Positions 36,430 to 47,976 of a stretch of DNA of 64,000 nucleotides are shown one piece after another. The DNA is taken from assembly GCF_963678635.1 (NCBI RefSeq), contig NC_087070.1:33185955-33249954 (forward strand), written 5' to 3'. Within the stretch, counting starts at the first letter, position 1. The number at the start of each line of letters is the position of its first letter. The translations under genes and the position numbers were made by a program. This stretch comes from Symsagittifera roscoffensis. Taxonomy: Eukaryota; Xenacoelomorpha; Acoela; Convolutidae. A model generated the notes under the pieces. It did no database searches and was not told the origin of the DNA. It worked only from the letters and a program-made list of their open reading frames with translations.

Positions 36430-39400
36430 CTAGTATTGTTTTTGAACCTGATTTTTGCGTCATTTCAAAAAACGCTCCATGTTTGGGAATAGGTTGAGTT
36501 TCTCTCTTTGTTATGTTTTTACTGAAGCTGATTCCTCGAAGCAACTCCGAGAAAGGATTCCATCTTTTAAACATCTTGCTTTTCCTAATATGTTATATTT
36601 TTATTGAAGCCAAATCTTCACAGCATTCCAAGAAAAAACAAATCCAGGTTTATATGGTTTTGTTAAACATGATTTCTTGCAAAATTCAGAAAAAAAAGGA
36701 TTCCATTATTTGAAACAGATCGCTTTTCTTACTTTTTTAAACCTGATTTCTTGCGGCTTTTCAAAAAAGGGACCCTATTTTTGATAGTTGGTTGCGCTTC
36801 TTCCGTTGTTATGTTTGTACTGATCCTGTTTCCTTACAGAATTTAAAGAAAACCGATTCTCTGTTTAGAAATAGATTGCTTTTTGCTTTGTTTTGTTTTT
36901 GGTGAACCTGATTTCTCAGAGCGTTTAAAAAAACGGATTTCATAGTTTGAAATAGGTTGCTTGTCTTACAACCCTTTTAACCCCTTGCAACTTTCAAAAA
37001 ACTGGACACCCTGTTTGGAATTAGGTTGCTTTTCTTCCTCTGTTATATTTTTTAGGAACTGACTCATTCCAGCGTTTCTCCTTGCAGCAACTGAAGTGAC
37101 TCCTTGCAGCAAATCGAAACAAAAGTAATACATGATTGGAAAAATGTTGCTTTTCCTACTTTTTTTATATTTTTTGAACCCAAATTTTTGCAGCATTTCA
37201 AGAAAAAACAGATCCATATTTGGGAAAAGGTGGTGTTTTTATAATGATATGGTTTTATAAAACCTGATTACTTGCAGTAATTGAAAAAAAAAACGGATTC
37301 CATTATTTAACATAGCTGGTTTTCTTACTTTGTTAGTTTTTGAACCTGATTTCTTGCAGAATTTAACAAAAACGGACGCCATGTTTGGTAGTTGGTTGCG
37401 TTTTCACTGGGACTGATTTTTGCAGCATTTCAAAAAAACGTACTAGTGTGTTTCTAAGTTTTTTTGTATTTTTTTTGAACCTGTCTACTCGCAGCATTTC
37501 AAAAAACAACGGATGCCATGCTCAGAAATAGGTTGATTGGTTTTTCTTACTTTGTTATATTTTGATTCTGATTTCTTACAGCATTTCAAAAAAACGGACG
37601 CCATGTTTGGTAGTTGGTTGCGCTTCTTCCGTTGTAATGTTTTTACTGATCCTGTCTCCTTGCAGCATTTAAAAGAAAACTGATTTTCTGTAAGGAAATA
37701 GTTGCTTTTTTTCTTTGTTTTGTTTTTATTGATCCTGATTTCTTAGAGCATTTAGAAAAAAACTGATTTCATACTTTGAAATAGGTTGCTTGTCTTACTT
37801 TTTTTTCAACTCCCTGCAACTTTTCAAAAAATGGACAACACGTTTGGAATTAGGTTGTTTTTCTTTCTCTGTTATGTTTTTTAGAAACTGGATCATTCCA
37901 GCGTTTCAACAAAAAAAGGATTCCAGATTTCAAAAAAAAGTTGCTTTTCTTACTTTGTTCTGTTGTTTTTTGAACGTGACTCCTTGCAGCAATTCGAAAC
38001 GAAAGTAATACATGATTGGAAAAATGTTGCTTTTCCTACTTTTCTTATATTTTTTAACCCGATTAATTACAGCATCTCAAGAAAAAACGGTTCCATGTTT
38101 GGAAAAACGTGGTGTTTTTTAAATTGATATGTTTTTATGAAACCTGATTTCTAGCAGCATTTCAAAATAAAACGGATTCCATTATTTAAAATAATTAGTT
38201 TTTTGTTGTTTTTTAAAACTGATTTCTTGCAGAGTTTAAAAAAAACGGACGCCATGCTTGCTAGTTGGTTGCGTTTCTTCCTTTTACTGGACCTAATTTC
38301 TTGCAGCATTCCAAAAAAGCCTACCTTATTTTGGAAATTTGTTGCATATTTGTTTTTGTAAATTTCTTTATTGAACCCGACTATTCGCAGCATTTCAAAA
38401 AAACGGATGCCATAATTAGAAATGGGTTGCTTTTCTTAGTTTTTTAAAATTTTTATTGAAGCTGATTCATCGCAGCACTTCAAAAAAGGACTCCATGCTC
38501 AGAAATAGGTTGATTGTCTTTCTTATTTTGTTACATTTTGATTCTGATTTTTTCCAGCATTCCAAAAAAAATTGCGCGCCATGTTTGGAAGTAGGTGGCG
38601 TTTCTTTCTTAGTTTTGTTTTTACTGAACCTGCCTCCTTGATGCATTTACAAAAAAAAACTGATTCTATGTTGTGAAATAAGTTGCGTTTTTCCTTAATA
38701 ATGCTTTCATGCTTTTATTATCCCTGAATTCTTTCAGCATTTCAAAAAAACAGAATCCGTATTTTGAATTAGCTTGCGTTTCTTCCATTGTTATGTTTAT
38801 TTTTGAACCTGTATCCTTACAGCGCTTCGAAAAAAAAGGCTTCTAATTTTTAAAAAATTATGCTTTTCTTAATGTTTGTTTTTTAATTAACAATTGCAGT
38901 TCAGAAAAAACGGATTCCATTTTTGAAACAGTTTGTATTTCTTAGTTTTTTCTTATAGTTTGTTTTTCAAAGTTGAATTTTTGCAGTTCTTTAAAAAAAC
39001 GGATTTCATGAAAGGAAATTGGTTGTAATTTTTTATTTTATAATGCTTTTATTGAACCTGATTTCTGGCAGCACTTCAAAAAACAGGACTCCAGTTTGCA
39101 AATAAGCTGCGTTTTTTCTTTTGCTATGTTTTTTTGAACTTGATTCCTCGCAGCATCTCAAAAAACGGATTTCAAAGCTGGAAAAAAAATTTCTGCTCTG
39201 TTACGTTTTTTTAACTTGATTTCTTGTAGTTTTTTCAAAAAAGGCGGATTCCATGCTCGGAAAAACTATTTTGTTATGTTTTGACGTTTGTTATGTTTTT
39301 ATTGAACTCAACTCTTTGCAGCATTTCAAAGAAAAATTTTAAAGGGGGAATTTTAAAGAAAAACTAATTCCTTGGGTGGAAAAAGTGTAATTTTCCTACT
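36430..39400. repeat. ~84-bp minisatellite array, right of the satellite
   Basis: About 35 degenerate units of the family described at 22,664. The first unit follows the satellite trailer directly (GCCCCTAGTATTG then TTTTTGAACCTG). Several units carry CTCCATGCTCAGAAATAGG, a variant shared with units near 55,360 and 59,010, so this array and the two right-hand ones share a recent ancestor. The last units merge into repeat R through CTTGGGTGGAAAAAGTG. Confidence 0.85.
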
Positions 39401-39404
39401 TGTT

Positions 39405-40650
39405 ATGTTTCAATTTTGTTACCTAAACTGCTTATATTTTTCTATCGCAAGTTGTGCACCAAATTGTAGTCCAGGCATTGATTTTAAGTCTTGAAAATAA
39501 AAAAAAAATTGATTTATGATTTTGTAATGAGGTTGATGTATTTTTTTCCGAAAGTTTCCAAGTTCGCATGAAATTGTTGTATCAAACATAGTCTGGTAAT
39601 CGAATAACAAAACCGTTTTAAGCAGAGTTGTTTTTCGGGAAACGACTATCAGTAAAAATTTTGGCCACAAATGTCTCGATGTTTTGGCTAGGATTCTGTT
39701 TTTCATTTGGTGCCATAGCAGGCGGTAAGGGTGCTTGTTGCAATTCAAAATAATCAAGAACAAACAAAAAAATGACTTTCTTGGAGGGAATGACAACAAA
39801 TGTATTTTTTGTCCTGAGACTCATCAAGCACTCCTCAATCTTATGATTTGATCTCCCCTGATTTGCAAAGTTTCGTTGGATGTCGTCGACCAGGATTTGA
39901 GCTGAAAGGGGCTCACATTGACGAGAGATGAATGAAAGATACAGCTGAAGTTTCACTTTGTTGACTGTTTTTTCTTCTCCTGGTCCCACCTCTGATTTTT
40001 TCTAAGCTAATTTTCGGTTTGCCTTTTCCGATTGTTATAAAAACTCAAGCTGATTAATTATGCCTTGGTAAACATGTTTCGAATCCATATTTGACCTTGT
40101 AAACCCCTCATCACAAAATAAAATTGATGGCTTATGTGGGGTGGAGGGCAGGGGAAAAAGAGCTAACATGTTTTGTTATTTTGCACTTTCAAAGACTCAT
40201 TGTCATAAAACTAAAAGAAGTGGTTGAAAAACTCACTGTCATAAAACCCCCGAAAAAACAACTCATTGACATAAAATAAAAAAATAATAGCTTAAAAACA
40301 AGGGTTGAATTAAAGAAATTTTCTTAAATGAAAATTTACTATCTTCATTTAAACAATTGGTGTTGCGGTGCTGTTCGAGACAATAAACAGGCATCAAATT
40401 TAATTGAGAGACAAAACCCTGGAAAACTTTCTTATTAGTTATTGAAACCCATTGAGAGCAATCACAATATGAATTAACGACATCAAGTGCAATATTTGAT
40501 GTTGAGAAAAAAGCTGAAGAATTCATGAATATTGCCATGACTTTTTTACTAGCCAATTTTGGCAGGTTTTCTTTATATCAATCAAAAGATAGGGTTGCCC
40601 TGAACTTAGTTGTTGCCATGAAATTTTTCACCTGTGATCATTTTTCGTAA
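39405..40650. repeat. Repeat R, long copy 1
   Basis: About 1.25 kb that recurs at 62,390-63,890 in the same orientation, and in shorter pieces at about 56,870-57,452, 60,655-60,865 and 61,598-61,805. Shared landmarks are TTATATTTTTCTATCG, GCATTGATTTTAAGTCTTG, CAATTCAAAATAATCAAGAA, GATTTGCAAAGTT, AACATGTTTCGAATCC, AACTCATTGACA and AAACAATTGG. In all copies the left edge is continuous with an ~84-bp array, so array and R move together. It carries a minus-strand coding remnant and runs on the right into the foldback element. Confidence 0.85.
39419..40130 (-). pseudogene. Decayed ORF of repeat R, family not recognised
   Basis: On the minus strand, pieces in successive frames read KPSILFCDEGFTRSNMDSKH (about 40,125), then a frame open from 39,989 to 39,618 with LSAQILVDDIQRNFANQGRS and KIEECLMSLRTKNTF. 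After a frameshift near 39,620 comes YQTMFDTTISCELGNF, HQPHYKIINQ, FQDLKSMPGLQFGAQLAIEK and a stop at 39,419. The same pieces are recognisable at 56,876-57,460 and 62,398-63,101 with different stops and indels, which suggests a real ancestral protein of at least 230 residues. I do not recognise the family. Charged and aromatic residues are spread as in a folded domain, with no membrane segment and no clear zinc-binding set. A transposon accessory protein is possible. Confidence 0.4.
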
Positions 40651-41890
40651 AGTTTTGTGGGTTTAAAGACTGCCATTTTGGCCAATTTGGACAACTAACG
40701 CGCAACATGTTTCGCGCTGCTAACGCGTAAGCGGAGATTCAATCCGTCCGAGAAATTGTTCCAAATTAGTTGAAGGAGGCTTAATGGCCCAAATTAGGTT
40801 GTTACTAGGAGCAAAGGTTATCAATTTGTACTTTATATGGCGTGTGGGCGGATGATTTTCACAAAAAATCTCTTGTTTTTTTAAATTTCAATTTAATTTT
40901 TTACATTTATATTTTTTGTGCTATCATTGCTCCATTGACATTAAAAAGCAGACGCAGTTTTCAGAGGCTTCTCTTGATACGAGCAGTCTTGTTTATTTCA
41001 TATTGAATGACAATGAAACTCAACCATAATAGATTTTTGTTCACTTCAATCAGATGCGGGTAATTATGCAAAAAGCAAAGCTCGCTCAGAAAGTATGTTG
41101 CATGTTTTAAAGGGAAATTGGTTGGTTACCACCTACTCTTCAACGTGAACTATTTTTGCTACTTTATTTTTTGTTCCTCAATTATTGTTTTTCAATTTTT
41201 ACTTTCGAGTAATTTTTTTTCAGAAACCTCGAGAAACTTTGAGGGAACGTTTGAAAGTCGGAGAAATTTCAACTCAACGAGAAAAATTTTTTATTCCCAT
41301 TTCAAAAAACTCTGAAATAAGTTTTTTCTACTTTTTGCATAATACGCAGTCCACGCGCAGTCTTTTATACAGGAGACAGCCATATCAAATAACTAACGTT
41401 CTTTGTTTCAGTTTTGGATAAATTTTAAATTTTATCTAATTGGCATCTAAAACTTAGTTTTATCTGCGTTTTCAATGCCATTCAACCTGTTGATTTTATC
41501 ATTTGAGAATATGTTAGTTTTTCGTGAGATGGGCAAAACATAACTATAAAACAAAGCGCGAAAAAGACTGCTCGTACCAGGGAGAAGCCCTGAATGTTTC
41601 GACTGCCCTTTAAGGTCTTTGGAGCAGTAATAACATGAAAAATTGTTTGTAACTAAATAAACTGATTTTTTTAATTTGAGACTCTTTGTGAAAATCATCT
41701 CCCCACACGCCATAAAAAGTGTCACAAATCAATTATGGAAATCAGCTTCTGTCAACCAATTTGGGATGTTTTCTAAGACGGATCAAATTTCAGCTTACGC
41801 GGTAATAGCACGAAATATATCGCGCGTTAATTGTCCCAAATTGGCCAAAATGGCAATCCTCATAAATTTACTTAAAAAAAAATTTTTTTG
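40650..41890. mobile_element. Foldback element with long imperfect inverted repeats
   Basis: The left arm (about 40,650-41,000) is found again in reverse complement on the right (about 41,555-41,890). Matching landmarks from the outside inward are GCCATTTTGGCCAATTTGG, AACGCGCAACATG, AACGCGTAAGCGGAGATTC, CAAATTAGTTG, ATGGCGTGTGGGCGG, GATGATTTTCACAAA, ATTGCTCCATTGACATTAAA and TACGAGCAGTCTT. By eye the arms are 70-85% alike. The roughly 550 bp between them holds no convincing gene. Long arms and a non-coding middle are typical of foldback or MITE-like DNA elements. No target-site duplication could be fixed, because the outer limit is blurred by the neighbouring R repeat. Confidence 0.7.
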
Positions 41891-41899
41891 TAAAGTTAT

Positions 41900-43745
41900 C
41901 TTTGATAATTGTAAATTTTTTTTGGTAAATTATCTTTTCAAATTTAAGCTCAAGACATCAATCCCTTCTGAGTAATACAGAAAAAATCTTTGGAAAAATG
42001 AGAAACGTTTGGACAAAATGTCTTTAAAACAATTTCACTACATTGAGTCAAGTACGAGGTACTGTACTCAAAGAACAAATTCAGATAAGGTACACCGACT
42101 ATTCGTCACGCTATTTTATTTGGAAGAATGAAGTTCTTTGGATAGAGGGAAGAAGGTTGTCCACTTGGGTTCCACGTTTGGATCTCGTTGGATCGTGGTT
42201 TGTCTTGGGGTGATTGGGTCACGACTTCAGATCGATGCAAATTTGTGTTGATTTCGTTAATCTTAGAGCAAGATTACGTCCAAGATGAAGGTTTGACTTT
42301 TCCGTGTGAAGTGCCAAGTGACTAGGATCTGTATGTGAGGTCAACGTCGAGGTCAATGTTGGGTTCTTTGAGGGCAGTGACTACGGCAACAAACCTATTA
42401 GATTTGCAATTCCAGTGTTGGATTGTAATCGAGTTGTCATCTTCCTTTGCTGCTCGTTCCCTTGGCTCTAGGAAATCTTTCACATCAAAGTGCATTTATA
42501 TATCTACATCTTGTTAGTGAAGTCAATTTTTAGTGTTATGATTTCTTATTAGTTATTTTCGCAAAAAAAAGCGTTTTTAATTTACTTCAGTTATTTTAAA
42601 GAGTTGCTCAACCTAGACCAAATCTCACCAAAAATAGAGTGAAGATCACAAAACGCAGTTGTAGCGCGGTGGGTTAGGCTGTCTATAGAGCATGCTCGGG
42701 ACGTCTCTGTGGTTGATGAGGCCAGGAGTATACCTTTTCTTCTCTTTGTGCAGAGTCTCAATTTGTGTTCAAAATTCTGTTTCATTTTTATCGGGTGTTT
42801 TTCTCTTTTTTGTTATGGTTCTGTCCACTTCTCAGAAGTAGAAAATTTTGTTTTGAGTTTGTCTATCGACTTTGTCGTGTTTTCTTTGGTTTCATGAAAA
42901 CTTGACAGTGATTTTCAAAAGAAAAAATTGTACAGTTTTAATCTGGGTTTAATCCGGTTTAGGTACCGTGAGACTTTCTTTCTTATTCATGCAATTAGTT
43001 TGAGGTTTTGCGCCGTTAGTAAGCTGCGTTGGTTAGTATAAGCTTACTTTTAAAATTCGTTCAACCTGGTTAAAGGAAAGGTTGAAGCGTGTGAAAACAA
43101 GTAGGAGTTGTTGTCAGTTATTTTTGAAACTAGAAATTCATTTATTAAACAATTCTTCATGGGCGAGTTGTACGAGTTTATGGAACGAGCGTGTAAATTG
43201 TAGGCGAGTGCAAAAATGAAAACTTACAAAAAAAAGTTTTCCTTAAATTTATTGCAATTTTATATGAGTTTTCTGCTTTAATTATTGAAGTTTACTACTG
43301 AGTTATTAGTATACTGCCTTTTGAATGGAAGTCTAGTTCTTTAATAATTTACTTCACTTGATAAATCAAATTCTAAAAACTTTAAAAATTTCGTTACATT
43401 TTTTCAATTGGGTTTTGTTTGTTTTTTAGATAATTGATTCAAGAAATCTAAAAAAGGAAAACGGAACTTTTTTAAAGAAAAATGAGTGTGTTCAGATATT
43501 TGTTAGTTGAAATATTTACTTACGATTACAAAGGGTTGTCAGTTTCAAAGAGTTCATTTGGAAAGTTAGTGCGAATGTGCGATGATGTTAGAAGATCCGC
43601 AAGCATGCGAATGAGGTTTTTAGTCTGAAGGAGAGGCGAGAGACGCTCTAGCTTCATTATTTAGTTCTTCATTATTAAAGATATTTAGTTCTTCCTTATT
43701 AAGTGAGAATTCATGCGACATGTTTTGGATTAGGTTGTACAATTT
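41900..43745. other. Spacer without recognised genes
   Basis: Unlike most of the window, the part from 42,060 to 42,480 is less AT-rich and contains no array. Open frames such as 42,335-42,517 are short and isolated. A box-A-like segment lies at 42,660. Nothing else could be assigned. Confidence 0.4.
42655..42728 (+). other. Possible tRNA-related (SINE head) fragment
   Basis: TAGCGCGGTGGGTTAGGC at 42,662 resembles an RNA polymerase III box A, as in tRNA-derived SINEs. A weak box B candidate, GTGGTTGATGAGGCC, follows about 50 bp later, but it lacks a base of the GTTCGANNC core and no cloverleaf folds convincingly. It is therefore not called as a tRNA. Confidence 0.2.
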
Positions 43746-43751
43746 ATGGTT

Positions 43752-44090
43752 TTATTCAGTATTATGTATGTGTTCTAGTAATTGGATTTCGACTGGTTCT
43801 ATATACTCATGGGAGATGATTAGTGGGCGGGAGTCATCAACATCGAAGGATTTGGTTATTGGGCAGAAAAAATACTTGTCGGATCGGATCATTTTTTCGG
43901 AGGATGCCGTGAAGATTAGTATTTTTAAACAATAAGTAAAATTTAGGAAGTATGGTGAAGTGTATTTGAAGTTAATGAATTTAAATCTGCATTGTGGATT
44001 TCGTGATGGTGTAACTTGTGCTTTGGTTTTAGATGAATTTAGATCGTGTGTCAACTTTGTGCGTAATATTATTTGATGTGAACAGTGCAA
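43752..44090 (-). pseudogene. Minus-strand ORF remnant, unknown family
   Basis: A frame of 112 codons ends at 43,752. It reads like folded protein in its middle: KFINFKYTSPYFLNFTYCLK, then SSEKMIRSDKYFFCPITKSF, DVDDSRPLIISHEYIEPVEI. It follows, in the same orientation, the Ser/Pro-rich frames at 44,306-45,213, and together they may be one decayed gene of more than 400 residues. A short plus-strand frame overlaps it but is less protein-like. I do not recognise the family. No initiating Met can be fixed. Confidence 0.35.
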
Positions 44091-44305
44091 GTCACGTTTC
44101 TTAGGTGTAAGGAAGTGAAAGGTTAGTGCAAAAAGATTGAATTTATTGAAATAGGATTCATTTGCTTTAGTGTTCTTTAGTGCAGTGGCAATGATATTGT
44201 CGTATTTTTTATTTGTGCTATCAGTGTTAATCGTACATTCTGATTTATAAAAAAAATTTCGGTTAACTGGGGACTAGTGTTTGGGTCGTCTTCAATATCC
44301 GTGTC

Positions 44306-44752
44306 TTACATGTAGCGTGTAAAAGCGTGCTCGTAGTGAATAATTGAAATTCTGTTAGCTCGTGGTGCTACAAATCTGTTTAGTGATTGATTTAGTCCTA
44401 TAATAGTGAATTGTTTCTCCTGTGGTGCGGTTGTTAATTTCTCTAAGCGGGATTGACAGAGTTCGTTATCGGCGGGGTTATTGTAAAAAGGAAGAGCTGA
44501 TGGATTAGTAAACTGATAATGTGAAGTCGAAGAAAGTGTGGGAACTAAACTATGTTCATCGACAAAATTCAGTTGATCGTTGTTAGTGGTCTGGTAATAA
44601 ATATATTGTGGAAAAAATATTGAGTTGTTTTTTAGGAACTTTTTTGTAATAGTATGAGAAGATGAATGGAAAATATTCTTCCTGATCGGGGGTGGCTCAA
44701 TAGTTGGGATGTTTACATTTGAAAAATCTGTGGGCTCGTGTTTCTTTTTCAT
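44306..44752 (-). pseudogene. Minus-strand Ser/Thr/Pro-rich ORF remnant
   Basis: 148 codons beginning MKKKHEPTDFSNVNIPTIEP and ending NRISIIHYEHAFTRYM. The composition is rich in Asn, Thr, Ser, Pro and Gln, with few hydrophobic clusters, which suggests a disordered region such as the N-terminal part of a retroelement or viral structural protein. It lies between two other minus-strand open frames in the same direction. The stops between them are few, which fits a recently broken single reading frame, but no homologous family is recognised. Confidence 0.4.
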
Positions 44753-44913
44753 TTGGTGATTAATTTGAGGATTCAGAGGTTGATATGGAGTGCGATAGCC
44801 GATGAATTGTTAGTGTATGATGATTTTGAAGCTGTTATTGTAGTCTGATGGAGTTATCTAGTTCATGCTCTAGCTCGTCGTTGACGGGCTAGATGGGTCG
44901 GGTTGATCGCTTT

Positions 44914-45590
44914 TCATCGGGTAAAGAATTGGAGTGGAGTCTGTGTATGAATATGGGGTGGGGAATAATCATTGCGAAGTTGCGAAACAAGAGGTTGAAA
45001 AGAGGGTTGTGAAAAAGTTGACGGACTGGGCTCGGCGTCTGGTGTTTCTATATTGGAATTACTTAACTGGGAAACGTTGTTTAAGATAGTTTTTGTGGAA
45101 TCGCCAGAATCCATGCGTGGTGGGTTAGTACTGAATGTGGGTAAGGGAGAGGAAGTTAAATCAGGAATGGAGATGCCAGAGGAATGACGTTCGAGGTTTG
45201 ATTGGTAGGACAAGGAACAGTTGAGGGGTCCAAACTGGCGGCTCTTCGTGGGCTAAAAGGATAGTTGTTTTGAGAACGAAAAATTTTGGTATGTGGGTGC
45301 TATACAATTTGTTCATATGTGTCGTCAAAATTTGTCTGATGGATTGCTGTATGAGTTACTGGGCTTTGTTGGTAGCTATGACTTGGAGAGGTGTGCTCTA
45401 CTGTTGCATTTTTCATAATTTTGTGGTACTTAAGATAAAGGGTGATTGTTATGTAGGTTATTTATTTCTGGTGGTGCTGTTGATGTTGGGTTTGTTATGT
45501 CTTGTGAAGTATCGTATGCGCTCGGTGTGGTTGATAGTTTTTATTGTATTCGCTGATTTGAGCGTTGCGCAGAATGTTATCAATTGAAAA
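44914..45590 (-). pseudogene. Minus-strand Ser/Pro/Asn-rich ORF remnant, 5' part
   Basis: A frame of 99 codons (45,213 to 44,914) reads SGISIPDLTSSPLPTFSTNP and ends THTQTPLQFFTR. Upstream in another frame, up to about 45,590, similar low-complexity text continues (NATVEHTSPSHSYQQSPVTH, NNYPFSPRRAASLDPSTVPC). The whole stretch is Ser/Thr/Pro/Gln-rich. The apparent membrane protein on the plus strand at 45,270-45,587 is its complement: U-rich codons opposite Ser/Thr/Asn codons encode hydrophobic residues. Together with 43,752-44,752 this may be the 5' end of one decayed gene. Confidence 0.35.
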
Positions 45591-45599
45591 ATCCAGCAA

Positions 45600-46870
45600 T
45601 TATTATACGAGCTACGCCTGCTTGTTTGATTACTTCAGTACATATTGCGCATGTGTTTTAGATTTGTTTTCAGGAGTCAGAAAAAAAATCCGAAAAAATT
45701 AAACATCGCGTGTTATATAGTTAATCTTTCTATGATGTAGTGCGTCTCGAAAGTGTATCAAGAAAAATTAATTTACTTTTGTAGAATATAGGGATTCTTT
45801 TATAAGATCGTTTATCTTCAAAAACTTATAACGGTGATACTTCTTTAGTACATGTGTAGTACCAGAGAATGTTTCCTTCGTAGTCAAGGAAATTTGATCT
45901 ATTACCTGATAACAAATATCCTGCATAGGGTAATTTTTATTCTTTTAATGCCAGTGATTGTAGTATTTGTGTACGTTCAAATTCGCTCAAGTGATGAGAT
46001 GTTTCTAGTTTGGATAACGACCTTTCTTGAAAAGCTCTACTTATTGTGTAACCTAGTTTGATGGCAGTTGTACATCATATTGGAGTGCACCAAAATAGAT
46101 TTTATTCATCAGTGAAAGTTCTCTTAAACGTGTGCTATCTTTATCTTGTGGGCGAAATTTTCCGCCAGGGTTTCCTGCTTTTTTCAAAAAAAATTGTACT
46201 GGGATCTAAGACTTTTCAGCGTTGCAGTTTTAATTCAGGTAGTTTGGGCGTATATTCATTTTTCTGTTTTCATTTCGAAACTTCTTTTCGTTTTTGACAA
46301 AAATTTCTTAATAGTGTTTCTTGAAAAATGGTGCTTTATTATTACAACCGTCTACTGTTTCAAGGTAATTTTGAAAACGTGTTAATTTGTTTCCAATACC
46401 GTCAATATTTTCTTGGTTTGGTGGGTTTGACCTCATTTTGTTGGGGTTGACTTCCTCAAAAGGGATAGAATCTATAAAATATTTCGTGGAAAACTAATCA
46501 CTCTTGCGTGGATTTCAGCAACCTGAAATGTGGTACACAAAGGTTGCCTGGGTTCGAGTGGTGGGATCGCAGTAATCTTGATCAGTTTGACAAGACAAGC
46601 GTATTCCTTGATATTATATAGTATCGTCTTTCAAGTCACGTGTTAAATGTACTTTTTCTAACTGATTTTTCCAATCGAAAAATATAACTTCTTGGAATCT
46701 TTTGTTTTTGTGTCAGCTTTACAATAAGAGGGACTAAAAGTTCCCATCGTCATATGAGACAGATGATAAACGTACGTGTGCACCGTAGAACGGGTATTTA
46801 GCGTCTAGTTAAATATGAGCTTGGTGTCTTTCAAGTTCTGCTTGATGTGCAGAGTCTGATTAACTTGAGA
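45600..46870. other. Spacer, no gene called
   Basis: Frames at 45,852-46,061, 46,058-46,297 and 46,146-46,385 on the plus strand overlap one another and are rich in Phe, Leu and Val, as expected from T-rich DNA. They may equally be complements of decayed minus-strand coding sequence. No repeat match to the rest of the window was seen. Confidence 0.35.
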
Positions 46871-47976
46871 GTTTACTAATTTGCTAATTGATCCTTCCTC
46901 CGTAGTCAATTTTAATGGTCTTAGTTCGTTTTTGTAACCCTCTGGGTTTAGATATAAGAGTCTTTTGATTTTACTTCGATAAAGAAGACTCGTGATTGAG
47001 CCTTTTTTTGTTTCCCTTTGAAACTTGTGAGCAAGGTATCTTTTTCTTTGAAAGTTCTGCTGTAAATTTATTTCCGGTTAAAATTGTAGCTCGCGCCTTT
47101 GATTAAAGTGTTACTATTACATTTTTTGATTCTATGTCCTGTGGTTCAGATTTGCATTGTGTTATTTGATTTATTGCGTTCTTATGTATTGTTTTTCTGG
47201 ATTTTCTTCACAATTATACTGTGTAGCTAGAAGTTCCCGTAACCCTGTTCGCGGGAAGGATTTTGATAAGAACGAGGTTCTAAAAGAACAAGGGGGAGAG
47301 GTTTTTAGGTAAAAAATTATTTAAAAAATACATGTGTAAGTTGGTCCTTAGTATGGGTTGTAGAATACTATATATCCAAAAGTATTTTTTTGTAAATCTA
47401 TCATATTTATAGATACGTTTTGCTGCAAAAAATGTAGAAGATAAAGAATGAGCTGTTTAATTGGTGGAGCTCGAGGTAATTGGCGATTAAGTAATTTTTT
47501 TAGTCTTACTGTTTTTTCAAGCTTAGGTGTTGAATCATCTTGTGCATAAATCTGTATATTATGCTCTCTGTATATATTATATTAAATCTCTGTGGATGTC
47601 GTGTCTAAATTGTAAGTGGTTTAGTGCCCATTCATGTAGTCTACTGTTGTCGACCAAATAGGGGAGGGGTTGCTACGAATGTGTTCCAATCTAATCTTAG
47701 AGGTATATGATAGGCAAAATTTCACGATATCGATCGTCTAATTTTGTAGGGAAATTTAGGGGAAAGGTAGTGGTTGGAGTTTGACTTGTTGTTAAAGGGG
47801 TTGATGGTAGTGAGGGGGTTTCTGGTAGTATCAGAAGATAGATCTCTAGGGTCGCTTACCAAGTTTGGTTTGCCTTGAGTGAATAATTGTGTAATCCAAT
47901 GTGGAAGACGTTGTGTTGAAGTGGGGAGGGGGGATTAAAGGGTTTTCAAGAATTTGTTCGGAAGTTGGTGTTGATC

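Larger units (their letters stand above)
27614..36430. repeat. ~172-bp satellite array with leader/trailer modules
   Basis: Monomers of 172-173 bp (for example 30,997 to 31,170, and 32,164 to 32,337) repeat about 39 times by my count of the GAAGAGCT box. Each has ACTACCCATCCAGATTTGG, TTAAGGGTTTAATCGATAG, GGTTGTAGGAA, AAGCGGCTGGTCC, CCCTAATTTGCTTAGGGG and GACTTAGGAAAAGTCAC. Variants differ at the GGAACCCC or GGAAACTCCC segment. The array is divided by a leader module and a trailer module into blocks starting near 27,614, 28,970, 30,670 and 31,840, with another leader-like segment near 34,165-34,360. This is higher-order organisation. The open frames of about 70 codons here are by-products of the near-three-fold period and match one another only because the DNA does. 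Confidence 0.9.

Noticed and set aside
45270-45587. Apparent 105-residue membrane protein on the plus strand
   Set aside because: It is the complement of Ser/Thr/Pro/Asn-rich minus-strand text; hydrophobic codons arise from T-rich DNA.
46540-46580. tRNA T-arm-like GGGTTCGAGTGG
   Set aside because: The stem does not pair and no cloverleaf can be drawn on either strand.
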